Origin: JBFLYC01 sp040756735
GTDB taxonomy: Bacteria > Bacillota > DSM-16504 > Desulfitibacterales > Desulfitibacteraceae
Direction of reading: 5' to 3'
DNA length: 64,000 nt
Assembly: GCA_040756735.1 (NCBI GenBank)
Contig: JBFLYC010000009.1
Span: 1 to 64,000, forward strand
Part shown: positions 35,644-45,294 of the stretch, piece after piece
Layout: each line of letters begins with the position of its first letter
Numbering within the stretch: position 1 is the stretch's first letter
The notes under the pieces: model-generated
Told to the model about the DNA's origin: nothing
What the model saw: only the letters and a program-made list of their open reading frames with translations
Databases searched by the model: none
Position numbers and translations under genes: made by a program

Positions 35644-36826
35644 TGTCACCACCTCCTTTGCTGTTGCCTCCAAACCTAACCTTGAGGGTATCTTCCTCAA
35701 ATTTCGCCCCGATTACTGTTAAATGTGTCAAGGTTCTGGGAAGCACTATATTCCTCTTGATATTTCCTGCCCTGACAATCAGTTCATCACCCTTTTGGTT
35801 TAGGGTTAAATCTTTCTTGTCGGTAAAGGGCATATGAATTGCAAAAACGTACTCATCCCCGTCCTTGCTTGCATACTGGGTTCTGAAATTATATTTAATG
35901 GCAGCAGGGTCTTCCCCGCCAAATACTGCATCACCCATCCTGTCAAGCATCTCCAGCCCCACCACTTCTTTTTCAAAAAGAGGAGTATTGTAGATGGGCA
36001 CAGGTGAAAAGCTTTCACAAATAACTTCCTGGTGTCTTTTTTGTACATCTTTCCAAGCTGTAAAATAGTTGTCTGATACACTGTCAGGTATGACCCTGTT
36101 CACTATTACCGCATCCACGTTAAAATCATATATATTCAAGTAGGTAAAGCTGCGCTGTGCTTCTTTGATAACCATTTTTTCCGGATTTACCACAATGCGA
36201 ACGCTGGTAATTTCTCTGTCAGAAAGCACTGCCTTCATTTCATCCAACTGGTTGAAGATATTCTCTATTTCTCCCATGACTCCATCTGTAGGCATGGGAA
36301 TGCCCAGCACCGGTTCGGCTATGGGTTTAAATACCTTAATCGCCTTTCTTTTGATGGGAAAGAGTTTATCCATCCACCACCTGAACATCTCGGGAAAACT
36401 TAAGAAGGCCAGGGTTTCTCCTGTGGGAGCACAATCGATGATGATTAAATCGAAGGTCTTCTCTTTATAGTATTTCAAGATTCTAATCAGGCTTAAAAGG
36501 TCTTCCATTCCAGGAAAAACAGTAAGCTCTTCAGTAGTGATATTTTTGACGGTTTTCGCTGTAAAAAGGGTGGTTAAATACTTTTGCACCTGGCCCCATC
36601 CCTTTTCAACTTCGTGTAAAGTGTCGATTTCCTGGGCCCACAGGTTTTTAGCAAGTTCCACCGGTTCAGGTGAAAGTTTGATATCAAAGGAATCACCCAG
36701 GCTGTGAGCTGGATCTGTACTCACAACCAATGTCTTGTAACCTTTTTGGGCAGTTTTTACAGCAGAGGCTGCAGCTATGCTTGTTTTTCCAACTCCGCCT
36801 TTTCCAGTGTACAAAATAATCCTCAT
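35636..36826 (-). CDS. ArsA/GET3-family ATPase with C-terminal HSP20-like domain
   Basis: A 396-residue ATPase. The deviant Walker A GKGGVGKTS (about 8-16), the DPAHSLGD switch, and DLIIIDCAPTGETL are typical of ArsA/GET3. The last 85 residues (YVFAIHMPFTDKKDLTLNQK...) match the ArsA HSP20-like domain. Only one ATPase unit is present, so it would act as a homodimer. No arsenite pump or arsenical-resistance gene is nearby, and an arsenite role is not supported. Targeting of membrane proteins or of a metal centre is possible. A palindromic operator shared with the neighbouring MarR gene lies 31 bp upstream. Confidence 0.88.
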   Translation of the reverse strand: MRIILYTGKGGVGKTSIAAASAVKTAQKGYKTLVVSTDPAHSLGDSFDIKLSPEPVELAKNLWAQEIDTLHEVEKGWGQVQKYLTTLFTAKTVKNITTEELTVFPGMEDLLSLIRILKYYKEKTFDLIIIDCAPTGETLAFLSFPEMFRWWMDKLFPIKRKAIKVFKPIAEPVLGIPMPTDGVMGEIENIFNQLDEMKAVLSDREITSVRIVVNPEKMVIKEAQRSFTYLNIYDFNVDAVIVNRVIPDSVSDNYFTAWKDVQKRHQEVICESFSPVPIYNTPLFEKEVVGLEMLDRMGDAVFGGEDPAAIKYNFRTQYASKDGDEYVFAIHMPFTDKKDLTLNQKGDELIVRAGNIKRNIVLPRTLTHLTVIGAKFEEDTLKVRFGGNSKGGGDNE

Positions 36827-36857
36827 AAATTATCCCCTCCAAATTATTCATGACTTG

Positions 36858-36880
36858 AATATTACGCATGTCGTAATATT
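36858..36880 (-). promoter_or_regulatory. MarR-type operator at the ArsA-family gene
   Basis: AATATTACG-N5-CGTAATATT, a perfect 9-bp-arm palindrome. A near copy lies at 37426-37448 upstream of the marR-type gene. Confidence 0.7.
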
Positions 36881-36925
36881 ATTGCTATTTACAGCCCACT
36901 TTTTAAAAGCAGTGGGCTTAGGGCT

Positions 36926-37411
36926 TCACTCAATCTCTATTCGCTTTACTGTACCAGATCCAGCAGTATCCTGATCCCCTGGGGCAGCATCTTTTTCAAA
37001 AAGCTTAATAACTTTTAAAGCTAGCTTGATAAGCAGATTTTTTTCTTCTTCAGTAAGGCCCTCGTTGATTAACTCAAGGTATTTATTTACGCTTGTCTTA
37101 AATCCTTGGAGCAATTCCTTTCCCTTTTCTGTCAGCCTGAGCAGCACAATTCTGCGGTCAGCATCACTTCTTTCCCGTTTTACATGGCCTTTTTTTACAA
37201 GTCTATCAACAATACCTGTGGCTGTACTCATGGGTATATTAATATAATCAGCTATTTGACTCATAATAACCTCATCGTGCCGGTCAAGGAGCAGCAGTAC
37301 AAATATTTCCGTCTTGGACAGGGTAAGGTCCAGACCTATCCATTCTTCTGGGTAGAAAACTTTTTTAAAATTATCAAGAAAAAAGTCCATTAGATTATCA
37401 TATTCGTACAT
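36926..37411 (-). CDS. MarR-family transcriptional regulator
   Basis: A 161-residue winged-helix regulator: helix-turn-helix MSQIADYINIPMSTATGIVD, then RLVKKGHVKRERSDADRRIVLLRLTEKG, the classic MarR wing. It lies just upstream of the ArsA-family gene on the same strand. Identical-type palindromes precede both, so it likely represses itself and the ATPase. The ligand is unknown. Confidence 0.92.
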   Translation of the reverse strand: MYEYDNLMDFFLDNFKKVFYPEEWIGLDLTLSKTEIFVLLLLDRHDEVIMSQIADYINIPMSTATGIVDRLVKKGHVKRERSDADRRIVLLRLTEKGKELLQGFKTSVNKYLELINEGLTEEEKNLLIKLALKVIKLFEKDAAPGDQDTAGSGTVKRIEIE

Positions 37412-37425
37412 TTTAGATCACCTTA

Positions 37426-37448
37426 AATATTTCGTATTTCGTAATATT
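37426..37448 (-). promoter_or_regulatory. MarR-type operator at its own gene
   Basis: AATATTTCG-N5-CGTAATATT, one mismatch between the arms, 15 bp upstream of the marR-type start codon. Confidence 0.7.
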
Positions 37449-37480
37449 CGATTTCAGTATAATATATCAATTTGCTTTTG

Positions 37481-39412
37481 TCAACCTTGCATCTTCATAA
37501 CACGAGTGGCATTGAGGATAGCAATAAAAGCTACACCTACATCAGCAAAAACTGCTTCCCACAAGCTTGCCACCCCGGCAGCCCCGAGCATAAGAATAAC
37601 ACCTTTTACCCCCAGGGCAAACACAATATTCTGCCAGACAATGCTCCTGGTTCTTTTAGCAATTTTAATTGCTGTTACCAGTTTAGATGGTTCATCGGTC
37701 ATCAAAACAATATCTGCTGCCTCGATGGCCGCATCCGAACCTAAACCGCCCATGGCAACTCCTATATCTGCCCTGGCCAGTACTGGAGCATCATTGATCC
37801 CATCACCGACAAAAATTAGATTCCCCCTGCCTTTAGAAGCATAGATTTGCTCCAGTTTAGCTACTTTATCATGGGGCAAAAGTTCTGCATGAATCTCGTC
37901 CAATTTGAGTTTTTTTGCGACCTGCCCTGCCACAGCCTTAATGTCACCTGTCAGCATGACCAACCTTTTGATTCCCATTGCTTTTAAGGCATCAATAGCT
38001 TGGGGGCTGTCTTCTTTGATTTCATCTGCTATCAGAATGTAACCTGCATACTGTCCATCTACAGCCACATGTACTACTGTCCCGGGTTCTTTCGGTTCGC
38101 TAAACTCAATCCCTGCCTCATTAAAAAGCTTTTCATTTCCTGCCAGGATTGTTTTCCCTAAAGCGGTGACTTTTACTCCATGTCCTGCTATTTCCTCATA
38201 AGATTCAATCTGCTCCTTGAATACGGCTTTGTCCAGGGCTTTTAATATAGACCTGGCAATGGGATGGGTAGAATATACTTCTGCCAGGGCTGCATGCTCC
38301 AGCAGTTCCTCCCTGCTGAAGTCAGCTGATGGAACCACTGAACTCACTTTAAAAACTCCTTTGGTTAAAGTGCCTGTTTTATCAAAGACAATGGTATCTA
38401 CATTGTTTAAAGCTTCCAGGAAATTGCCTCCCTTGACCAAAACACCGTTTTTAGAAGCTCCTCCAATTCCTCCAAAAAAGCCCAAGGGAATTGACACCAC
38501 CAGAGCACATGGACAAGAAATAACCAGAAAGACTAGGGCTCGGTATAGCCAATCAGCAAAAAGAGCCCCTGGAATTATAAGGGGAGGAACAACGGCAAGA
38601 AGCACGGCTATGGATACTACTAACGGTGTGTAGTAACGTGCAAATTTTGTAATGAATTTCTCTGTAGGAGCTTTTCTGCTGCCTGCATTTTGCACCAATT
38701 CCAATATTTTGGCAACGGTTGATTCACCATAACCCCTGGTGACTTCAACAAGTAAAACACCATTTGTATTAATTGCACCGCTTAAAACTTCTTGACCCGG
38801 TTCAACTTCCCTGGGGACAGATTCCCCTGTCAGCGCCGAGGTGTCAACCATTGATCTGCCTTCAAGGACTTTACCGTCTAATGGCACCCTTTCACCAGGT
38901 TTTACCATGATGATATCACCAGGAACAACATCTTCAGGAGCAACCTGAATTACCTCTTCTCCCCTTTTCAAATTTGCAAATTCAGGCCTGATATTCATTA
39001 ATGCTTTTATGGAACGGCGGGACCGCTGCACTGCCAGATCCTGAAAATATTCTCCGATCTGGTAAAACAGCATAACAGCAACCGCTTCCGGATACTCTCT
39101 GATAGCAAAGGCGCCTAGGGTTGCGATTGCCATCAAGAAGTTTTCATCGAATACCTGACCGCGGGTTATGTTGCGCAAGGCCCTTAATAATACTTCTCCG
39201 CCGATTATAAGATAACTGATTCCATATAAGAAAAGCTCTATATGTGCAGAAAAACTAAACACTAAAGCTGCCAAATAAATGATCACGCCAAAGCCTAACC
39301 TATACTTTTCCAAATTCTCAGCTTGTTTTTCTTTTTCAATACTTTCTTCCATCTTCCCTGCGCAACTGGCACAGCATGATCCTTCTGCGACAAAATCTCT
39401 TTTAACGTTCAT
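37481..39412 (-). CDS. Heavy-metal P1B-type ATPase (CadA/ZntA-like)
   Basis: A 643-residue exporter. The membrane CPC motif (VISCPCALVVSIPLG) is near residue 300, the phosphorylated Asp is in DKTGTLTKG near 342, and GDGINDAPVLARADIGVAMG closes the P-domain. The SerCys-Pro-Cys pattern with a C-terminal DVGVAFIAILNATR helix fits Zn/Cd/Pb exporters. The N-terminal metal-binding domain is reduced to a short GSCCASCAGKMEESI stretch instead of a full HMA fold. The ATG at 39412 has AAGGAAGG upstream and is preferred to the 39430 ATG. An ArsR/CadC-type repressor gene precedes it. Confidence 0.92.
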   Translation of the reverse strand: MNVKRDFVAEGSCCASCAGKMEESIEKEKQAENLEKYRLGFGVIIYLAALVFSFSAHIELFLYGISYLIIGGEVLLRALRNITRGQVFDENFLMAIATLGAFAIREYPEAVAVMLFYQIGEYFQDLAVQRSRRSIKALMNIRPEFANLKRGEEVIQVAPEDVVPGDIIMVKPGERVPLDGKVLEGRSMVDTSALTGESVPREVEPGQEVLSGAINTNGVLLVEVTRGYGESTVAKILELVQNAGSRKAPTEKFITKFARYYTPLVVSIAVLLAVVPPLIIPGALFADWLYRALVFLVISCPCALVVSIPLGFFGGIGGASKNGVLVKGGNFLEALNNVDTIVFDKTGTLTKGVFKVSSVVPSADFSREELLEHAALAEVYSTHPIARSILKALDKAVFKEQIESYEEIAGHGVKVTALGKTILAGNEKLFNEAGIEFSEPKEPGTVVHVAVDGQYAGYILIADEIKEDSPQAIDALKAMGIKRLVMLTGDIKAVAGQVAKKLKLDEIHAELLPHDKVAKLEQIYASKGRGNLIFVGDGINDAPVLARADIGVAMGGLGSDAAIEAADIVLMTDEPSKLVTAIKIAKRTRSIVWQNIVFALGVKGVILMLGAAGVASLWEAVFADVGVAFIAILNATRVMKMQG

Positions 39413-39445
39413 TGAATCCTTCCTTCCCATGTTAACATTCCAGGG

Positions 39446-39802
39446 CTAATTATGTCGTATGTGCGCCAGCCCCTGGGCAAACAGATTGATAATATGTTCA
39501 TCATCCAGGGAATAATAAACCATTTTTCCCTCTTTTCGATATTTTACCAGGCGTAAACTTCTCAATATCCTTAACTGGTGAGAGATGGCGGACTGTGACA
39601 TGTCCACCAGCGCTGCTATGTCGCACACACACAGTTCTTCTTGGGACAGGGCATGAAGAATTTTGATGCGCGTCCCATCACCCATAGCTCTATACAATTC
39701 TGCTAATCTAAGTATTTCTTCATCCTCAAGGCTATTTTTAAGATTCTCAACTTTCTCCTTGTTTATAAGGTGGATTTCACACATATCCTTGTCAGTTGCC
39801 AT
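39446..39802 (-). CDS. ArsR/SmtB-family metal-sensing repressor (CadC-like)
   Basis: A 118-residue winged-helix repressor. ELCVCDIAALVDMSQSAISH contains the alpha3 metal-binding motif (CVC) and the recognition helix; LDDEHIINLFAQGLAHIRHN gives a C-terminal alpha5 with Asp/His ligands for Zn. AGGAGG lies seven bases before the ATG at 39802, so the longer frame to 39868 is not used. It is co-directional with the metal ATPase, which it should derepress on Zn, Cd or Pb binding. Confidence 0.93.
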   Translation of the reverse strand: MATDKDMCEIHLINKEKVENLKNSLEDEEILRLAELYRAMGDGTRIKILHALSQEELCVCDIAALVDMSQSAISHQLRILRSLRLVKYRKEGKMVYYSLDDEHIINLFAQGLAHIRHN

Positions 39803-39813
39803 ACTATACCTCC

Positions 39814-39840
39814 TATATATGAATATATGTTCATGTATTA
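39814..39840 (-). promoter_or_regulatory. ArsR/CadC-type operator
   Basis: TATGAA-TATATG-TTCATG imperfect dyad, within the TATATGAA...TTCAT-TA pattern of ArsR/SmtB operators, just upstream of the repressor's ribosome site. Confidence 0.6.
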
Positions 39841-39927
39841 TATATTGATAATATACCATAAACTTCATACTGTAAATAGTAACCTTTGTATAAAATGAAT
39901 TAATTTTTTAATTTCCAATTTGTTGCC

Positions 39928-39955
39928 AAAAAAAGGAACTCCCATAAAATGGGAG
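39928..39955 (-). terminator. Intrinsic terminator of the secreted peptidase-like gene
   Basis: CTCCCAT-TTT-ATGGGAG followed on the minus strand by TTCC and a run of seven T. Confidence 0.75.
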
Positions 39956-39982
39956 CGGGAAAAGTTGAGGAATACCTTCCAA

Positions 39983-41011
39983 TTAAAAGCCTTTATAATC
40001 CTTTACGGGCAGTACCCTGGCAATATGCAATTGATCCTTAATGACGTTGCCATATTTTCGTCCATTACTGTCTTTTATGTTAAAATACTCTGTTTTGTAA
40101 TTTATGCCCTTGGTACTCTCTTGACTGGACCAATATCGCAGGCCGATTATTTGCCCATCTTTCTTAATCCAATTCATAAACACCACTGTATGACCGGTAT
40201 TATTTTCCCGGGAAAAATCGATAAAATCTCCAGGCTTTGCATCCTCCAAATTTTTAACACGCTTGCCGATACCGTATTTTTCCACCGCAACTGCTACATT
40301 ACTGTTCTTTTTAACACCATCAGCTACATACCAGAGCAGAACAAAGTCAAAAAGTTCCTCCCAGGTCATTCCATTAAAGTTGTCTAAGGAAATACCCAAT
40401 TGTTTATTTCTTTCCTGCATTGCTTTGAAAAAAACTTCAAAAGTAATCCCTGAACAATGACTGGCTTTGCTGCCGCTGGGATGAGCCTTAAGCAATAGCT
40501 GATCTTTATACTTTAAATCTGTTGTGACCCCATTATAGTTTTGATAATCTGTGTTCAGTAAATAGGGGTATTTGCCAATTTCATATGTGTTGATAATATC
40601 CAGAACATACTTATTTAAGTCCTGGTCCGCTCCTGCAGTACCCCTTGATGCACCTGCACCTGAGGGAGACTGCTTGTCCTCTGTAACAGGCTGTTTCTTG
40701 TCAGCAAAAGGATTGCTGGATTTGTTTGAATCATTTGAGACACCGGGAGAATATGTATTATCATCATTACTGGCAGATATCCCTATCTCATACCCCTCTT
40801 TGAAATACCTGTTCAGCATAAAACTGTCAGGTACAGCCTCAATAGCTACATCAAGAAAAACATGGGAATCCACAGGCAGACCAAGCTGCTCAAGCTCAGA
40901 ATAAGCATTATGTACCGTGGAACCGGAGGCAGCCTGAAAAAAATTAGCGGCCAACACTATTAAAACTAAGATTATGACCTTGGGAAGTCTTGAAAGCCTA
41001 ATTTCTGTCAT
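39983..41011 (-). CDS. Secreted protein with NlpC/P60-like cysteine-peptidase features
   Basis: A 342-residue protein with an N-terminal hydrophobic signal (residues 10-27), a low-complexity Ser/Asn/Asp linker (80-125), and a C-terminal domain. A Cys in SKASHCSGITFEVF starts a helix, and NTGHTVVFMNW supplies a His 90 residues later after PGDFIDF. This is the order of the papain-like NlpC/P60 fold (Cys, then His). It may cleave cell-wall peptide or amide bonds. I cannot name the exact family. It is a single gene with its own terminator. Confidence 0.55.
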   Translation of the reverse strand: MTEIRLSRLPKVIILVLIVLAANFFQAASGSTVHNAYSELEQLGLPVDSHVFLDVAIEAVPDSFMLNRYFKEGYEIGISASNDDNTYSPGVSNDSNKSSNPFADKKQPVTEDKQSPSGAGASRGTAGADQDLNKYVLDIINTYEIGKYPYLLNTDYQNYNGVTTDLKYKDQLLLKAHPSGSKASHCSGITFEVFFKAMQERNKQLGISLDNFNGMTWEELFDFVLLWYVADGVKKNSNVAVAVEKYGIGKRVKNLEDAKPGDFIDFSRENNTGHTVVFMNWIKKDGQIIGLRYWSSQESTKGINYKTEYFNIKDSNGRKYGNVIKDQLHIARVLPVKDYKGF

Positions 41012-41428
41012 GATTACCTGCGCTGCATTATTCTTGATAAGTACTGTTTTTTACTTAAAGCCTTTCCTGCAATCTTAATTATACTATGGATTTGAGCAGG
41101 TTAATATTAGAAAAATTTGACATGTCCAGCACCTCCCTTGTGTGAGAGTTTGTGAAAGAAAAAGGTGACAGAGAACCGTCCCCTGTCACCCCCCCCTGTC
41201 ACCCCTTCATATTAGTAAATTGTATCACGGTTATAGGTATTTTAAATCTTATTATTTGAAGGAAAATCAATATTTCCGGTGTAAATTTACATAATAGAAA
41301 ATTAAAAATATATTTTAAGAAACATCTAGAATTACATCTAAAACTGCAGAATAGAATATTCGCAATTGTTTCGTTTGTGAAATTTTTCAGTAATTTTAGA
41401 TTTTTTTGTCTAAGGGAGGGGTAAGTTT
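41012..41428. other. Intergenic region ahead of the formate dehydrogenase operon
   Basis: 417 bp between divergent genes, holding one REP-like unit (41163-41206) and AT-rich DNA that must carry the fdh promoter. I saw no clear sigma-54 or FNR-type site. Confidence 0.5.
41163..41206. repeat. REP-like unit with perfect stem
   Basis: GGTGACAG-AGAACCGTCCC-CTGTCACC: a perfect eight-pair stem and a conserved loop, followed by a partial CCTGTCACCCC. It is the most symmetric copy of the family in the window. Confidence 0.85.
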
Positions 41429-44400
41429 GTGAGTATCAATAATGTTATTTCACGAAGAACTCTTTTAAAGGGATTAGGGGGCATTACTGCTTTTGGCTCT
41501 ACGCTTTTTAAGATTGAGCCAACCTTGGCAGGTTCAAGGGTTTTATCAGGGGATCTAAAAATTAAATATGGCAGTGAAAAAATGACCATTTGCCCATATT
41601 GTGGAGTTGGTTGTGGAATTCTGGTTTATGCTGAGGACAATAAGGTTATTTTTGTCCAGGGCGATCCGGATAATCCTATCAATGAAGGCGCTTTATGTTC
41701 TAAAGGCTCGGCCATTGCCGACTTTTCCCATGTGATTAAAAAGGGCAAAAGGGTAGAGAGCAGCCTTAGATTAAAAAAGGTGTTATATCGCGCCCCAAAA
41801 AGTGATCAATGGGAAGAAAAGGATTGGCAGTGGACCTTAAAACAAATTGCCCGGAAAATTAAAGATTTAAGAGACCGCACTTTTGAACAAACAAACTCTC
41901 AAGGCGTTACTGTCAATAGGACTTTTGCCATGGCACACTTTGGCAGCGCTGCCCTTGAAAATGAAGAAAATTACCTGTTTCATAAATTTGTACGTGGACT
42001 AGGCATAATAAGCATTGACCATCATGCCCGTCTCTGACACAGCCCAACTGTTGCCGGTCTGGCAGCAACATTTGGACGTGGAGCAATGACAAATCACTGG
42101 ATAGACTACAAGAATTCAGATGTGATTCTGGTGATTGGTGCAAACCCTGCTGAGAACCATCCCATGTCCATGAAGTGGATACATAGAGCTCAAGAAGAAA
42201 GAGGGGCTAAATTAATAGTAGTTGATCCCAGGTATTCACGTACATGCGCTTCTGCAGATATAGTTGGGCATATTCGTCCAGGTACGGACATTGCTTTCAT
42301 CAATGGTCTAATGAATTATGCAATAGAGAACAAAAAATATCATTATGAGTATCTCCTCAACTACACAAATGCTTCTTATCTGGTACGCGATGATTATGCT
42401 TATCTTGATGGGGAATTTACCGGTTTACAGAAAATAAACGGCAAAGAAGTTTATGACAGAAGCACCTGGAAGTACCAAACAGATAGTGACGGCAAACCTT
42501 TAAAAGACTTGACATTAGAACACCCGCGAAGTGTGTTCCAGTTACTGAAAAAACATGTGGAGCGTTATGATATTGACACTGTTTGCCAAGTAACGGGATG
42601 CAGTAGAGACATCTATGAAACCATCGCCAGGACTTATTGTTCGACAGGCCTTCCAGGTAAAGCTGGAAATATAATTTATGCAATGGGAGTAACGCAACAC
42701 ACGGTTGGAAGCCAGAATGTACGGGCTCTTGCCATTTTACAGCTGCTTTTGGGGAACATGGGCATTGCCGGCGGCGGAGTTAATGCCCAGCGCGGTGAAT
42801 GCAATGTGCAGGGTTCCACAGATATGGCCATGTTGTTCCATTTAGTCCCTGGCTATATGGGGGTACCAAGAGATCATCTGCACCCAACCCTCGCAGATTA
42901 TAACATGAAGGAAACCCCTTCTTCCGGGTACTGGAGCAACAAACCCAAGTTTTTTGTCAGCCTATTAAAGGCTTTCTATGGTGATAATGCCACTGCAGCA
43001 AATGATTTTGGCTATGATTATTTCCCTAAATCGGATAATAAAGATCACTCCCACCAGAGCATTATTGCAGACATAGATAAGGAGATAATCAAAGGGGTAA
43101 TTTTGTGGGGCCAAAATCCGGTGGTAGGAGGGCCAAACACCAACTTTACCATAAATGCCTTTAAAAAACTAGACTGGATGGTAGCTGTTGACCTCTTTGA
43201 AACCGAATCTGCTTCCTTTTGGAAAGCGCCTGGTGTAAATCCCCAGGAAGTTGATACGGAAGTATTTTTACTGCCTGCAGCCAGTGTATATGAAAAGGAA
43301 GGCTCTGTCACCAACAGCGGACGGTGGATACAATGGCGCTATCAGGCAATAGAGCCAATTGGTGAATGTAAAAGTGATTTATGGCTGGTTGACAGACTGT
43401 TTAATGAAATCAGGGAACTCTATGCTGCTGAGGGTGGAGCTTATCCGGACCCAATTCTAAAAATGAACTGGAATTATGGAGGCAGTTTTGAGAAAAAACC
43501 TGACGTCAAAAAAGTAGCCCTGGAAATCAACGGATATGATGTTGCTACCGGCAAAGGAATTACTACCTTCGGAGCTCTAAAGGATGATGGGTCTACTGCT
43601 TGCGGATGCTGGATTTATGCCGGTTATTTTGCCGACCCGGAGGACCCTGCCTGCAAGCGCCGCGAACTGGAAGCTCCCGGAGGACTGGGGCTGCATTCCA
43701 AGTATGCTTATGCTTGGCCCATAAATAGAAGAATTTTATACAACAGGTGCTCTGCAGATCCCCAAGGAAAGCCATGGGATGCAAGTCGAGCCTTGTTCAG
43801 CTACGAATTGGGCCAATGGAAAAATCTTGATGTTCCTGATTTTAATGCCACGCTAGCTCCTGAGGCTTCTGGCGCCAATCCCTTTATCATGACAGCCGAG
43901 GGAGTTGGCAGGTTGTTTTCAGATAGCGTCGGCGACGGTCCTTTCCCTGAACATTTTGAACCTGTAGAAAGTCCGGTTAAAAATATATTTAATAAACGTG
44001 ATCATAACCCTATAGCCAATATCTGGAGAGATGATTTCAGCAGATTAATTGAAAAAGGCGACCCCAATTTCCCAATAATAGCAACTACCATGCGGGTATG
44101 TGAACACTATCAAAGCGGTGTCATGACCCGCAACCTGCCGTCCCTGGTGGAACTAATGCCGGAAATGTTTGTGGAAATATCCCATGAGCTTGCTGAAGAC
44201 TATAACATCAAACCCGGTGATATGGTTTATATTAGCTCGCCCAGAGGGCAGATCAGAGTTAAAGCCATGATTACATCAAGAATCAAACCACTTACTATTA
44301 TGGGTGGAAAACATCATTTTATATCCCTACCATGGCACTGGGGTTATTCAGGTTTGTCTATAGGAGAATCAGCCAATAAACTTGTCCCAAATGTGGGAGA

Positions 44401-44458
44401 TGCTAACACTTCCATTCCTGAAAGCAAGGCTTTCATGTGCAATATACGCAAGGCGTAA
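41429..44458 (+). CDS. fdhA: Selenocysteine formate dehydrogenase, catalytic subunit
   Basis: One 1009-residue gene read through an in-frame UGA at 42035-42037. A twin-arginine signal (SRRTLLKGLGG, Arg9-Arg10) sends it outside. The [4Fe-4S] ligands are Cys55, Cys58, Cys62 and Cys90. Residue 203 is selenocysteine in HHARL-U-HSPTVAGLA, the molybdenum/tungsten ligand site of formate dehydrogenases. The C-terminal MopB-binding domain is at about 880-1009 (ISSPRGQIRVKAMIT). It oxidises formate to carbon dioxide and passes electrons to the Fe-S subunit. The start is GTG with GGGAGGGG upstream. Confidence 0.95.
42035..42078 (+). promoter_or_regulatory. Bacterial SECIS element of fdhA
   Basis: Starting at the UGA codon, a hairpin carries GCC-GGTCT-GGC at its tip within the larger TGTTGC/GCAACA stem. 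The GGTCT loop (42056-42060) begins exactly 18 nt after the UGA, the same spacing as in the E. coli fdhF SECIS as I recall it. Confidence 0.92.
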
Positions 44459-44491
44459 AGATAAGGATAATAAGAAACGGGGTGATATAAA

Positions 44492-45292
44492 TTGTCAGTA
44501 AAAGCAATGCTAATTGACATAACAAAGTGTATTGGCTGCAGGTCATGTCAGGTTGCCTGCAAGTCATGGAACGGTTTAGACAATGAAACAACAAGTTTCA
44601 CAAATGACATTACAAATCCACCTCAGATGTCAGCCAAAACATATACAGTTGTAAATTTCATCGAAACAAGACTGCATGACAAACCAATTTGGAGATTCAT
44701 TAAAAGAATGTGCATGCACTGCACAGACCCTGCTTGCGCTTCGGCATGTTTTGCCAAGGCCATAACCAAGAGGGAGTCCGGAGCTGTTGTATATGATAAA
44801 ACAACCTGTGTCGGCTGTCGTTACTGCATGCTTGCTTGTCCCTGGTGGATACCCAAGTATGAATGGGACAGTGTTTTCCCAGCTGTAAAGAAATGCCGCT
44901 TCTGCATTGATTTACTTGAACATGGCAAAGAACCTGCCTGCGCAACAGCCTGCCCAAGCGCTATTAAGTTTGGTGACAGGGAAGAAATGTTGGCGCTTGC
45001 CAAAAAAAGAATAGCCAAGAATCCTGACAAATATGTTCAACATATTTATGGAGAACATGAAGCAGGAGGCACAAATGTACTCTACCTTTCAGATGTTCCT
45101 TTCACCAGTCTTGGGCTGCCTGCTGTATCCAGTGAGCCTTTACCAAAACTAACCTGGGATGCACTTGCAAAGGTACCTTATCTGGCCGGCGGGGTAGGTT
45201 TAACAATGACAGCCATGTACCTGTTTACCCACCGTAAAAATGCAGTAGCTGAGGCCCAGAGGGAAAAAATCATTGACAAGGCGGGTGAATAA
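44492..45292 (+). CDS. fdhB: Formate dehydrogenase iron-sulfur subunit
   Basis: A 266-residue ferredoxin-like electron carrier. Four Cys clusters are visible: CIGCRSCQVAC, CMHCTDPACASAC, CVGCRYCMLAC and CRFCIDLLEHGKEPACATAC, enough for four [4Fe-4S] centres. The C-terminus has a hydrophobic helix (LAGGVGLTMTAMYLF), as in FdnH. It starts at TTG with GGGGTGA upstream, 33 bp after fdhA. Confidence 0.95.
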   Translation: MSVKAMLIDITKCIGCRSCQVACKSWNGLDNETTSFTNDITNPPQMSAKTYTVVNFIETRLHDKPIWRFIKRMCMHCTDPACASACFAKAITKRESGAVVYDKTTCVGCRYCMLACPWWIPKYEWDSVFPAVKKCRFCIDLLEHGKEPACATACPSAIKFGDREEMLALAKKRIAKNPDKYVQHIYGEHEAGGTNVLYLSDVPFTSLGLPAVSSEPLPKLTWDALAKVPYLAGGVGLTMTAMYLFTHRKNAVAEAQREKIIDKAGE

Positions 45293-45294
45293 CT

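Noticed and set aside
35636..36826. Arsenite-pump ATPase of an ars operon
   Set aside because: Only a single ATPase unit with an HSP20-like domain, and no arsB, arsC, arsD or arsenic-type regulator beside it.
42086..44458. Separate second formate dehydrogenase gene
   Set aside because: The frame is continuous with the upstream part through a UGA with SECIS; the apparent start ATG lies inside a conserved domain.
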